Below, one piece after another: positions 13,001-16,536 of a stretch of DNA of 16,536 bases. Source of the stretch: Flavipsychrobacter sp964461535 (GTDB lineage: Bacteria; Bacteroidota; Bacteroidia; Chitinophagales; Chitinophagaceae); contig CAYWUY010000062.1 of the NCBI GenBank assembly GCA_964461535.1, positions 1-16,536 of the forward strand. Direction: 5' to 3'. The notes under the pieces are model-generated. The model saw only the letters and a list, made by a program, of their open reading frames with translations. It did no database searches and was not told the origin of the DNA. The position numbers and the translations under genes were made by a program. The first letter of the stretch is position 1, and each line of letters starts with the position of its first letter.

Positions 13001-15036
13001 GCGACAAACTACACTATGTGTATAACGAAGATCAGCTAGCCTTCCTCGATACAGTTACGGCTTTGGCGGGTGGTGGTATAATAGATAGCAGCGTTAGTAT
13101 GGCTTGGCGTTCTAGTTCTGCCTCACTTATTACCGCTTTAGCTACCGATATGCCTTCGCTTGAAACGCCTTTTATAGCTCACGAAGACATCATCAAAGAG
13201 CGTAACTTCTACTTAGCAGAGCATGATATTTATGGGTCATCCCGACTGGGCATTAAAGGTTACTACCCCAATCAGGTGGGCATACAGTACAACCCCACAT
13301 CGGGCTATTTTGATACGCTAAAACTATGGAGCCGACAACCCTGGTATAGCCATAACTTTCAGGAGGTGATGGACAGGATGGGTGTAGATAACGTAAACCG
13401 CCCTAACAGCATGTTTATGTGGGGGCAACACATAATAGGGCAGAAACAGTATGAACTGAGCGACCACCTGGGTAATGTACTGGCTACCCTTAGCGATAAG
13501 CGTAAGACGGGTAATAGATACCATCTGTCGGGCTACGACAGCATCAGCAGCTATGCCCCTATTAGTGCATCTTTATACGACTATTATCCATTTGGGCAGT
13601 ATATGCCGGGCAGGTATAGCGAGGATACGGGTCAGTACTGCTTTACCAGCACCCATACCGAAATGGTAACCACGGTAACCTATACACGCATAAAAAATCA
13701 TCTAGCAGGCCTGCGCAAAGCCAATGGTGGCAGTAGTGGCGGAGATGTAATATTTACCGACATAACCAATGGTGTAATAAAACTAACAGCTACTAATGTA
13801 GGCAGTGGAGGCAGTATAGATATAGACGACCTACTACCTGGCATACCCGTAGAAGTAACGGTAGAGGGAAAGGTAAAAAGTGGTAAATTTGTAGTACAGG
13901 TAGTAGATGTAGATAGTGGTAAGGTACTAAATAGTGACGTATGGGGTTATAACCAAGGAACAAAGCCGGAGATAGTAGTAGACTTTATACCGCGAGAACC
14001 AAGGGTGCGAATAGATATTATACTGGAAGAGAATGAAGACGGCCCCGGCATAGTAGAACTGGAAGAAATACTAGTACCCGTATACCACACCGTACCGGTG
14101 CAAGTAGTAAGCACCGTTTGTAGCGATGATGAGTATAGGTATGGGTTTAATGGGCAGATGAAGGTGAATGAGATTGCGGGCGTAGGAAACCATAATACAG
14201 CACTATATTGGGAGTATGATACTAGGTTAGGAAGAAGGTGGAATGTTGACCCGGTTGACCAAGTAAGCGCAAGTAATTATTCTGTATTAAGTGGTAATCC
14301 GATTAGTAGAGCTGACCCATTAGGTAATACTGATGATATTATAGAGGTAGACACAAAGGGTAAATCATATAGTGTAACTAAAACAAATGATTCCTATGAT
14401 GTAGTTGTTGAAAGAAGGGATAATGGGAAACCTGGATTAGCTGCTGCTGGGTTACCTAATAATACAAATGATGGTAAAACACTAACGCACTTTCAAAAAG
14501 GTAGTTGGCAAAAGTATTTAAATTATAAAGGCTATGCTGAAAAAGCTCCGTTACACGGAGCGCAATCTGAAGAATTTGCGGTTGAAATGGCAGCGGCTGA
14601 TGGAGCAGGGAAATTAGTAGGTAGGGGTCTTGGTTGGGCATGGAGTAAAACATTTGGTAAAGCTGCAGTAGAGAAACTTAGCGCTGAAGGTGCATTATGG
14701 GCACAGAAAACATTCAGCGGTACATTTAGTGAAGGTGGAACATTAGCAGGGAAAACAGTAGATGAGGTAGCAGCTGCATTAAAGAGTGGCGATATGTCAG
14801 TAAAAGATATACCTATTGATTTAATTAAAAGAGGAGAAAATACTTTTATTCTAAATACTAGGTCTTCTGCTGCTTTGGAAAAAGCTGGTATCCCCCGGAG
14901 TAGTTGGAATACAGTAAATCGATCTGGAGATGCAGTATACGAAAGTAGGTTGACAGATCAATTGACAAGAAATAATATTCCTAATGGGACTACAACAGTC
15001 AGAGAATCTGGTACACAAAACACAATTGGAAATTAA
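4099..15036 (+). CDS. Giant secreted RHS/YD-repeat polymorphic toxin, 3645 residues
   Basis: Signal peptide at residues 1-31 (hydrophobic LWLILFILLVQTLA, cleavage near VSA/Q). Residues ~205-330 resemble a fibronectin-like domain (LNWTLSY, YQLQWLFVDNY). Motifs of giant Bacteroidota RHS proteins follow: NWQYTISFAEEGK (~360), VYDYEGRLCISTLPAP (~405), GGAGKALQIG (~510), PCEQLKWDMMQQLLPGG (~770), LLPLHPQYC (~1098). Residues ~600-2060 have almost no YD repeats. YD repeats run from ~2068 (YHYDRAGNLVATVPPAG) to 2687. Two insertions interrupt the later core (2688-3035 and about 3180-3340). The core closes with GFNGQM (3349), EYDTRLGRRWN, D3384-P and D3406-PLG. In known Rhs/TcC proteins such aspartates at the core end take part in autocleavage that frees the toxin. 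Residues from about 3411 are the variable toxin region. The protein is expected to form a cage around the toxin and be exported, but no secretion-system C-terminal signal is visible. Confidence 0.93.
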   Translation: MIKSDKNVLYRVLNLWLILFILLVQTLAVSAQSIKFPNSEASRRVDGHYIAAHPLPDTIIVWNNQWDYIRSMPTTWREKLIIKSLNSFVKFGINTEYSKVPTVSAPVDNTYKITYKFTGYSNPIDTNNTSYVFNSDDTLTVGYNSFDNNQPYQDLNYKKYSGFYKIRVIITNIFVQTPSSTPSPMVLPDPLLENFYIEGSILTQPYYKQNYGTGSGSETPNVTALPDIANNILKLNWTLSYSNIAPISYQLQWLFVDNYNANTDGSTTTPMAASSLAYDFSNATTITLDSNSFKLPLSYPKGYLVYRVRVIRPDSNYFSYPIYGNWTLNESGNISTIASDISKCYYNSEAYTGDSLNWQYTISFAEEGKYKHVGSFFDGLLKNRQSITRFNSDLNKLIVTDNVYDYEGRLCISTLPAPTVSSKFRYLNNVKTNAWTLEPYKASDFDSGFSVCPTHDVIAPLANNALANVYYSSYNPDISSITKPWQKFIPNAEGYPFIQTEYEAGYNDRVKSKGGAGKALQIGDTNYLKQSYAGISQKKLNALFGKNIGWNSFYNSIITTDANGQISINVKDYEGRLTYSAMIGLGPDSSRIAIDPSITDAAVRYRSNILYPASLNQEIDSINRTISVSTDFYNQATAPDSLTYEYEQTPYPACPDKNIYVKAHLNTVVTNQCGELITEQNTTIGTTSISSSSATYPQNIFLGTFGAQIGQYSISKKLSFYKEDIDEAVDTFMNTASCLVKENTFIKNSIDSTIFPCKSTDVGVTQPPCEQLKWDMMQQLLPGGVYAKYQNVGDKIYGVDNSIFTASTCYADTFRVKHLIGTSIIDERCVNINGHSDLGKIQGQTYLIGSPGIYSSLGYINFNNDLDYLNLNINITDTCVRNSEDPYVWGKASITFRVPPGIKKIDSIKAQYPQLTTSLASSSNYFYMTYSMDNPLDYSGELIFIANYLPSMTLPVTGRIVFYTEPVIHDALNSGGTYCNITFPIRYNTYGYTSCQLVKLPTETNPYDMRIGFVLQGSSTPTAHTEYLTTLVDSIGNIDSGKCVRLYQNSCLVPDLKDTITVGGIFYNRLRSMRVDSFIRIYNSAVAEGNYSIAEALLPLHPQYCAYKNCFNDTFKTRVEAITDWQLAEKYGLLLLDSLVAKDPLKTRMAGSGLYPSPADTLKKFLGTTYRLDTFVLMNAYCMNADSTLFKYCAGDIYKNEIANRILVNSSIKKYYYTNVLATYFSNRKNIVDKLNNQITSVCSQCSSVRLTLDTSAALAPAGHLSSTSNVSDSSMSSVPHSSWGSSISGMSTAALADSAAAYYHALDSMITIATIDSILSKLSNCIAGNATLRANIKNSLRAIYTSGAVAQGNFSQEQIMAVLTANGVSYSDLCNPYLLNYKSMTEEGITSNYSCESTAYFTKINAFLNRPAILSSLQSAGTTSVATLDTVTNIFERNIARRLHNNVNVSIKTTYTASTGNYRLDVTTAASALDTVKFYFRAPDCPSYFTSSGTYTLTASCLNNNAIWAAQSGLVNQLSFIVDAVKNTGATCTMLTCVDSIAAMGNSDNVLNKCVSCNALKSLYKDFRDTLSAYGIKGVDHPYYQRMLMSFMNKRLKLNATAYDYDLFIKNCALSDSFVFPLYDQGYSTFSFSSVTTLNSLLDELNSVDPEYNFDRDYRDSILSTYRIAVDLKKVPENDLWRYKNILNDYAAYGSINNPFKMSSPGGGAFSVGYLITDPGSFSPRDSSILDTSFIKFRGPYTKGVWNGSVYEIKSVYDIVANSGTPAYRCSPWLNDFQQYLYAHSIQGVTYRSAFAPMISEDRNNTLKQSYLAYTYQYDSLPNYKILDSLQESYLSSRIPAYSGYQVAYRNNNANRGFTNLYLYKNSMNNRLFDTLQTIIQRANVTTYGSIFYNAPTVVTYATAPVRLKAYHCADNSYWYQYFTTGDTLYNLYVQFPDYIPASDRADYKVVGIYPYPDDSVNRAFLLKVKKTTDTTNYFIEGRADFSFSKSIVLENVLMGEKTKSLDDLRDTANNCERARQTLAIVIGKNAYRAYLDSVKDGLKKSLANYLVNSVREKLFLTYWNQEFQYTLYHYDRAGNLVATVPPAGVQPIPAEGIALDVVDTCRMNNTPGLSPEPTYTKSNQYEFNSYNLVKKQTTIDGGTTRFFYDRAGRLIFSQNAKQAETGKYTYNLYDKQNRIYETGQVGIGCSYFEPYTTSMFGISYISGCHYIYYTPIDMGGYTMTVPLVSPDPYIVYNLENVTHDSVRSYIRKRDRTDVIVTIYDTQATDLSKIAGLSKQQNLRKRISCVKFIETMSSGSNPLTWYSYATHYSYDMEGNVNCLVQDFPDLTDIKQRYKRVDYDYDLLSGKVNMLSYNRGWPDQYYQRYEYDADNRLVNVHTSNDGYIWHRDAEYFYYDHGPLARTEIGDQRIQGVDYAYTIQGWLKAVNTDTLTPYMDMGGDGMPDVAVTAKDAVAYTIDYFRNDYKPISATAVLQHTPTNRKGLYNGNIAAQTVAIDTFQILNKQYAYDQLNRIKRANYHSTDMVSHTVSGLNDYKNNYTYDADGNILTLNRYGNAIGGAPQLMDSFKYVYPTTSNRLKSVIDYAADVYSNDVKQYTTEGVDRYAYDAIGNTTKDLVSAQNTIKWNLYNKVKSADNTAANSSLTFKYDAQGNRVAKKYKQYGDTTDTYKNTYYVRDAQGNILAVYNENMVSKSVPLTPIPYLGAITRLVGGRRMYNANFVVPEMGSNGDFETELIARLLSRTSVVEAVTNRPVSFFLSRSGMLNDFLFADPGYIPQLIERDLNDSLPILLPALADYSEAGDDEGVISPFLQLLYQDTAIKGRLLQATVGTSMGKRVLMGLHVSQTNPTEDWSQYLSVDSLDALSADSLLTVLATDSVATGAADAHKVLLSLMRNSGTTTEWWPKLYTQSGILGVSSLYSDPYLSAAFNNIAQQALVNNRANDWSLYGFFDAYQGSATVLKDIVDTRDKLHYVYNEDQLAFLDTVTALAGGGIIDSSVSMAWRSSSASLITALATDMPSLETPFIAHEDIIKERNFYLAEHDIYGSSRLGIKGYYPNQVGIQYNPTSGYFDTLKLWSRQPWYSHNFQEVMDRMGVDNVNRPNSMFMWGQHIIGQKQYELSDHLGNVLATLSDKRKTGNRYHLSGYDSISSYAPISASLYDYYPFGQYMPGRYSEDTGQYCFTSTHTEMVTTVTYTRIKNHLAGLRKANGGSSGGDVIFTDITNGVIKLTATNVGSGGSIDIDDLLPGIPVEVTVEGKVKSGKFVVQVVDVDSGKVLNSDVWGYNQGTKPEIVVDFIPREPRVRIDIILEENEDGPGIVELEEILVPVYHTVPVQVVSTVCSDDEYRYGFNGQMKVNEIAGVGNHNTALYWEYDTRLGRRWNVDPVDQVSASNYSVLSGNPISRADPLGNTDDIIEVDTKGKSYSVTKTNDSYDVVVERRDNGKPGLAAAGLPNNTNDGKTLTHFQKGSWQKYLNYKGYAEKAPLHGAQSEEFAVEMAAADGAGKLVGRGLGWAWSKTFGKAAVEKLSAEGALWAQKTFSGTFSEGGTLAGKTVDEVAAALKSGDMSVKDIPIDLIKRGENTFILNTRSSAALEKAGIPRSSWNTVNRSGDAVYESRLTDQLTRNNIPNGTTTVRESGTQNTIGN
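10300..12160 (+). other. YD-repeat region of the RHS core
   Basis: Degenerate YD motifs recur through this part of the RHS protein: YHYDRAGNLVATVPPAG, FFYDRAGRLIFSQNA, YNLYDKQNRIYETGQ, YEYDADNRLVNVHTS, YAYDQLNRIKRANY, YTYDADGNILTLNRYG, YAYDAIGNTTKD, FKYDAQGNRVAKKY and YYVRDAQGNILAVY. In solved Rhs and Tc toxin structures such repeats form a spiralling beta-sheet shell. The repeats are protein-level only. The DNA is not a tandem repeat and there is no sign of copy-number variation. Confidence 0.88.
12160..13203 (+). other. Helical insertion domain within the RHS core, residues ~2688-3035
   Basis: In ordinary Bacteroidota RHS proteins the motif YYVRDAQGN(I/V)LAVY is soon followed by (Y/I)YGSSRLG. 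Here about 350 residues lie between them: Y2687 ends the first motif and YGSSRLG begins at 3045. The insert is rich in Leu, Ala, Ser and Asp (for example DSLDALSADSLLTVLATD and AHKVLLSLMRNSGTT), looks mostly alpha-helical and has no YD repeats. It has the highest G+C in the gene: the line 12481-12540 has 31 of 60 G or C. An internal piece of it (12592-12850) recurs at 16114-16372. I do not recognise the domain. Confidence 0.65.
12592..12850 (+). repeat. Direct repeat, copy 1 (inside RHS gene)
   Basis: This segment, residues ~2832-2917 of the RHS protein, is repeated in the same orientation at 16114-16372 with a constant offset of 3522 bases and about 94% identity. Homology stops sharply on both sides. 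Recombination between the two copies would delete the end of the RHS core, the toxin tip, the immunity gene and kptA. Confidence 0.88.
13630..14110 (+). other. Beta-rich insertion before the RHS core-closing motif
   Basis: Between YYPFGQYMPGR (residues 3162-3172) and YRYGFNGQM (from 3346) lies a segment with short valine- and threonine-rich strands, for example GVIKLTATNVG, PVEVTVEGKVKSGKFVVQV and IVVDFIPREPRVRIDIIL. This is the pattern of a jelly-roll or carbohydrate-binding-like module. Similar additions at this point occur in some Bacteroidota RHS proteins. Ligand binding is only inferred. Confidence 0.5.
14326..15033 (+). other. Variable C-terminal toxin region of the RHS protein, residues ~3410-3645
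   Basis: This follows the core-closing DPLG (D3406). The first ~110 residues look like a spacer with a glycine-rich, weakly hydrophobic helix (KLVGRGLGWAWSKTFGKAA). From about residue 3539 I recognise a compact polymorphic-toxin tip: FSGTFSEGG.LAGKTVDEVA, DIPIDLIKRGENTF, LNTRSSAALEKAGIPRSSW, NRSGD, ESRLTDQLTRNNI and a terminal TTTVRESG. I recall this arrangement ending RHS and other polymorphic toxins in unrelated bacteria, but I cannot name the family with certainty. The strand-loop-helix around PIDLI...LNTRSSAALEKAGI loosely resembles ParB/sulfiredoxin-like folds; this is a guess. The target is unknown, with nucleic acid plausible. A+T is high: 14821-14880 has 17 of 60 G or C. Confidence 0.75.
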
Positions 15037-15037
15037 T

Positions 15038-15496
15038 ATGAAACTTGTACAAATAAAAGATCAATTTAACATGGATACAGGGGCTCCAGATCCAATGTTT
15101 TTTTCTGCTGGAAACAAAACTTTTGTAGTTTTTTTTGGCACTTTAACTCAAGATCACGAAACACGAGATTTAAATACAGTTATGATTGAATTTACAGGTT
15201 GTATAAAATCTTCATTTGGCTTGCCCAATAATGAAATTTTGCATGGTCATCCATATTATTCTTTGGGGCTTCGGTCCTATGGCTTTTATGAAATAGAAAA
15301 TTCTGACCTTCTAATGCAAATTATTGAAATGCAAAGTCTACATGCTGAATTTGATCTGGGAAAGTGGAAGTTTTATAAACATTACATTATCACATTCCAT
15401 GACGAGTTATTTGAATGCATTGCAAGAGAGTTTTTTGTATCACGAGGAGATCGGCATTATCAGCAATTATTTAACATTATCAAGATTGGTCGATAA
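15038..15496 (+). CDS. Probable immunity protein for the RHS toxin
   Basis: A 152-residue, cytoplasmic-looking protein with no signal peptide or membrane segment. The start is placed at ATG 15038, one base after the RHS stop, because the frame continues upstream only into toxin-coding DNA. A 170-residue version starting at 14984 would overlap the toxin end with nonsense sequence. Visible motifs: MDTGAPDPMFFSAGNK near the start, GHPYYSLGLRSYGFYEIENS in the middle, and KHYIITFHDELFECIAREF near the end. This GHP...GL..Y...(F)HD..FEC.A pattern is familiar from a widespread family of uncharacterised bacterial proteins. Position directly after a polymorphic-toxin tip is the classical place for the cognate immunity gene. 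Its stop shares one base with the next start (TAATG), implying translational coupling to kptA. Confidence 0.8.
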   Translation: MKLVQIKDQFNMDTGAPDPMFFSAGNKTFVVFFGTLTQDHETRDLNTVMIEFTGCIKSSFGLPNNEILHGHPYYSLGLRSYGFYEIENSDLLMQIIEMQSLHAEFDLGKWKFYKHYIITFHDELFECIAREFFVSRGDRHYQQLFNIIKIGR

Positions 15497-16092
15497 TGCG
15501 AGAAAATGAATTTATCAAAATAAGCAAAGTTGTCTCTCATATACTAAGGCATGAGCCAACAGCTTATGGTTTGAAACTTGATAATGACGGGTGGGTATTT
15601 CTTAACGATTTGGTATTGTCGTTAAAAAAACATGACTTTGAAAATATTGAGAAAGAAGATATTGTATTGATGGTTGAAAGGTCTCAGAAGAAAAGACATC
15701 AAATTGTTGGAGATAAAATAAGAGCATACTATGGGCATTCTACTAGTGAAAAGATAATTAAACAAGATCATTGGCCTCCTGAAATTTTATATCATGGAAC
15801 AAGCGAGAATAATATAAGTAATATTTTAGAAAAGGGGTTATTACCTATGGATAGACAGTATGTACATCTGTCAGTAAATAAAGAATTAGCAGCTATTGTT
15901 GCGGGGCGCAGAAAGGGGAAATCAGTAATTCTTGAAATAAACGCAATAGATGCAAGAAAAGGCGGAGTTCTTTTTTATATGGAAGAAAATGGTGTTTGGC
16001 TATCGGATGTAATACCCTCAAAATATATTGATGTCTTATCCCAAACACCGAGATTTTCCGCCCTTGCTTCTGTCCCCACCAACAACAAATAA
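15496..16092 (+). CDS. kptA: RNA 2'-phosphotransferase, Tpt1/KptA family
   Basis: A 198-residue protein, close to the usual ~180-residue bacterial length and apparently complete. Tpt1/KptA enzymes use NAD+ to remove an internal RNA 2'-phosphate, forming ADP-ribose 1'',2''-cyclic phosphate and nicotinamide; some members also ADP-ribosylate phosphorylated nucleic-acid ends. Both lobes are visible. The N-terminal lobe has SKVVSHILRHEP, YGLKLDNDGWV (residues 10-34) and KKRHQIVGDKIRAYYGHS (65-82). The C-terminal ADP-ribosyltransferase lobe has LYHGTSENNISNILEKGL (98-115), MDRQYVHLS (118-126), AGRRKGKSVILEI (136-148) and NGVWLSDVIPSKYI (165-178). The family's Arg-His-Arg-Arg active-site set fits R18, H19, R67 and R138 or R139, so activity is expected. 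The start overlaps the immunity stop by one base. In this position it may repair or modify RNA damaged by the toxin, or act as an additional effector or immunity factor. That role is inferred. Confidence 0.93.
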   Translation: MRENEFIKISKVVSHILRHEPTAYGLKLDNDGWVFLNDLVLSLKKHDFENIEKEDIVLMVERSQKKRHQIVGDKIRAYYGHSTSEKIIKQDHWPPEILYHGTSENNISNILEKGLLPMDRQYVHLSVNKELAAIVAGRRKGKSVILEINAIDARKGGVLFYMEENGVWLSDVIPSKYIDVLSQTPRFSALASVPTNNK

Positions 16093-16096
16093 GCAA

Positions 16097-16115
16097 GTAT
16101 AACTTGTAGTTATAC
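16097..16115. repeat. Perfect 19-bp palindrome after kptA
   Basis: The arms GTATAACT (16097-16104) and AGTTATAC (16108-16115) are exact reverse complements around the 3-base loop TGT. It starts 5 bases after the kptA stop codon and its last two bases coincide with the start of the duplicated RHS-core fragment. No T-run follows, so it is not a standard intrinsic terminator. It could be an operator, an mRNA 3'-end stabiliser or a junction scar. Confidence 0.6.
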
Positions 16116-16372
16116 CTCTATGGGCAAGCGAGTGCTGATGGGTTTACACGCATCGCAAACCAATCCTACTGAAGACTGGTCGCAATACCTGTCTATAGAC
16201 AGTTTAGATGCCCTATCTGCCGATTCGCTGCTTACCGTATTGGCTACCGATACAGTAGCTACAGGTGCTGCCGATGCTCATAAGGTATTACTATCGCTTA
16301 TGCGCAATAGCGGCACCACTGCCGAGTGGTGGCCTAAGCTATATACCCAATCGGGCATATTGGGGGCGTCTA
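16114..16372 (+). repeat. Direct repeat, copy 2 (downstream of kptA)
   Basis: Partner of the segment at 12592-12850. It begins within the last two bases of the palindrome and ends directly before the weak hairpin at 16373. The line 16201-16260 has 29 of 60 G or C, matching the late RHS core and not the AT-rich kptA next to it. Confidence 0.88.
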
Positions 16373-16394
16373 TCCAATTAGTTGGAAGTTTTTT
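16373..16394 (+). terminator. Weak candidate intrinsic terminator
   Basis: A 5-bp stem (TCCAA at 16373-16377, TTGGA at 16382-16386, loop TTAG) is followed two bases later by six T residues (16389-16394). The geometry fits a Rho-independent terminator, but the stem is short and has only two G-C pairs. It would be the first possible terminator after the five-gene operon. Confidence 0.3.
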
Positions 16395-16483
16395 AACATA
16401 GCTAAAGCCGTGCTAAAGACTGATAAACGCTTCACCGTTCCATTTATCTCTGCTACCCTTGCTATAACAAAAACAATAATTGT

Positions 16484-16536
16484 ATGCAGGTAACAGAAAC
16501 AATCCTAGAGTTCATCAAGGCAAATCCAAAGTCAAA
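16484..16536 (+). CDS. Possible start of a downstream gene, cut by window end
   Basis: The frame from ATG 16484 reads MQVTETILEFIKANPKS and stays open to the window edge. A short amphipathic helix followed by NPKS resembles the opening of many winged-helix DNA-binding or helicase-associated proteins, but 17 residues cannot show this. No ribosome-binding motif or clear promoter precedes it. Between the fragment stop at 16401 and this ATG I see no other gene. Confidence 0.3.
   Translation, partial: MQVTETILEFIKANPKS

Larger units (their letters stand above)
16114..16401 (+). pseudogene. Detached fragment of an RHS core gene (insertion-domain piece)
   Basis: 16114-16372 aligns without gaps to 12592-12850 in the RHS gene. 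I count about 16 differences in 259 bases (~94% identity), most at third codon positions. Only five residues change: HVSQ/HASQ, SVDS/SIDS, DSVA/DTVA, TTEW/TAEW and GVSS/GASI. The frame from ATG 16120 therefore still encodes RHS-like sequence, then runs ten unrelated codons (SIQLVGSFLT) to the stop at 16399-16401. It lacks any start region, YD repeat or toxin tip, so it is a remnant and probably not a functional gene. The pattern of mostly silent changes says it came from a working paralogue and not from recent copying of the neighbouring gene. It is in the same frame as kptA, separated by the kptA stop and 27 bases. Confidence 0.85.

Noticed and set aside
14984..15037. Longer immunity gene starting at ATG 14984
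   Set aside because: The extra 18 residues come from toxin-coding DNA read in another frame. ATG 15038 directly after the RHS stop gives a natural start.
15496..16092. kptA product as an ADP-ribosyltransferase toxin tip
   Set aside because: It has the complete N-terminal lobe and motifs of true Tpt1 enzymes, its own start codon, and no RHS-core leader.
16097..16115. Palindrome as a Rho-independent terminator
   Set aside because: The stem is AT-rich and no T-run follows it.
16120..16401. ATG 16120 frame as an independent gene
   Set aside because: Its sequence is an internal RHS-core piece with abrupt ends and ten foreign codons, so it is a fragment.
16373..16483. A short open stretch in a different frame (ISWKFFNIAKAVLKTDKRF and onward to a stop near 16500)
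   Set aside because: There is no start codon and no recognisable family. It may be the tail of an older displaced gene, but the evidence is too thin to annotate.

Overview
This window is one polymorphic-toxin (RHS/YD-repeat) locus on the + strand, almost certainly from a member of Bacteroidota. A Chitinophagaceae-like lineage is my best guess. The reasons are the giant secreted RHS protein with a Bacteroidota-type core ending (GFNGQM, EIAG.GNH, ALYWEYDTRLGRRWN, DPLG), an upstream partner family typical of that phylum, and the absence of Shine-Dalgarno sequences before every gene. No tRNA, rRNA, CRISPR array or transposase gene was seen.

Layout: (1) 3-3374 is the 3' part of a very large protein that starts outside the window. 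It carries Bacteroidota family motifs, a probable carbohydrate-binding-like domain and one terminal YD-type motif. (2) 3378-4091 is a small secreted protein of unknown function. (3) 4099-15036 is a 3645-residue RHS protein: signal peptide, fibronectin-like and shell regions, a long region with almost no YD repeats, YD repeats, a ~350-residue helical insertion, a beta-rich insertion, the core-closing motif, then a variable ~235-residue C-terminal toxin region. (4) 15038-15496 is the presumed immunity gene. (5) 15496-16092 is a complete Tpt1/KptA RNA 2'-phosphotransferase. (6) 16114-16372 is a detached copy of an internal piece of the RHS gene, about 94% identical to 12592-12850. (7) 16373-16536 holds a weak hairpin with a T-run and perhaps the first codons of another gene.

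The five genes are packed tightly: gaps of 3, 7 and 1 nt, then a 1-nt overlap. They are probably one transcript. The two upstream genes look like dedicated partners of the RHS protein. The RHS protein would encase and deliver its C-terminal toxin, and the next gene would protect the producer. KptA sits where a second immunity, repair or modification function would be expected.

Base composition rises along the RHS gene, from about 32% G+C near the start to about 52% in the late core. It falls abruptly to about 28% in the toxin/immunity/kptA stretch and returns to about 48% in the detached core fragment (each value from a single 60-base line). The AT-rich block of roughly 14.2-16.1 kb, flanked by RHS-core DNA on both sides, is therefore best read as a swapped-in toxin cassette. 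The kptA gene inside it is the most unusual feature of the window.
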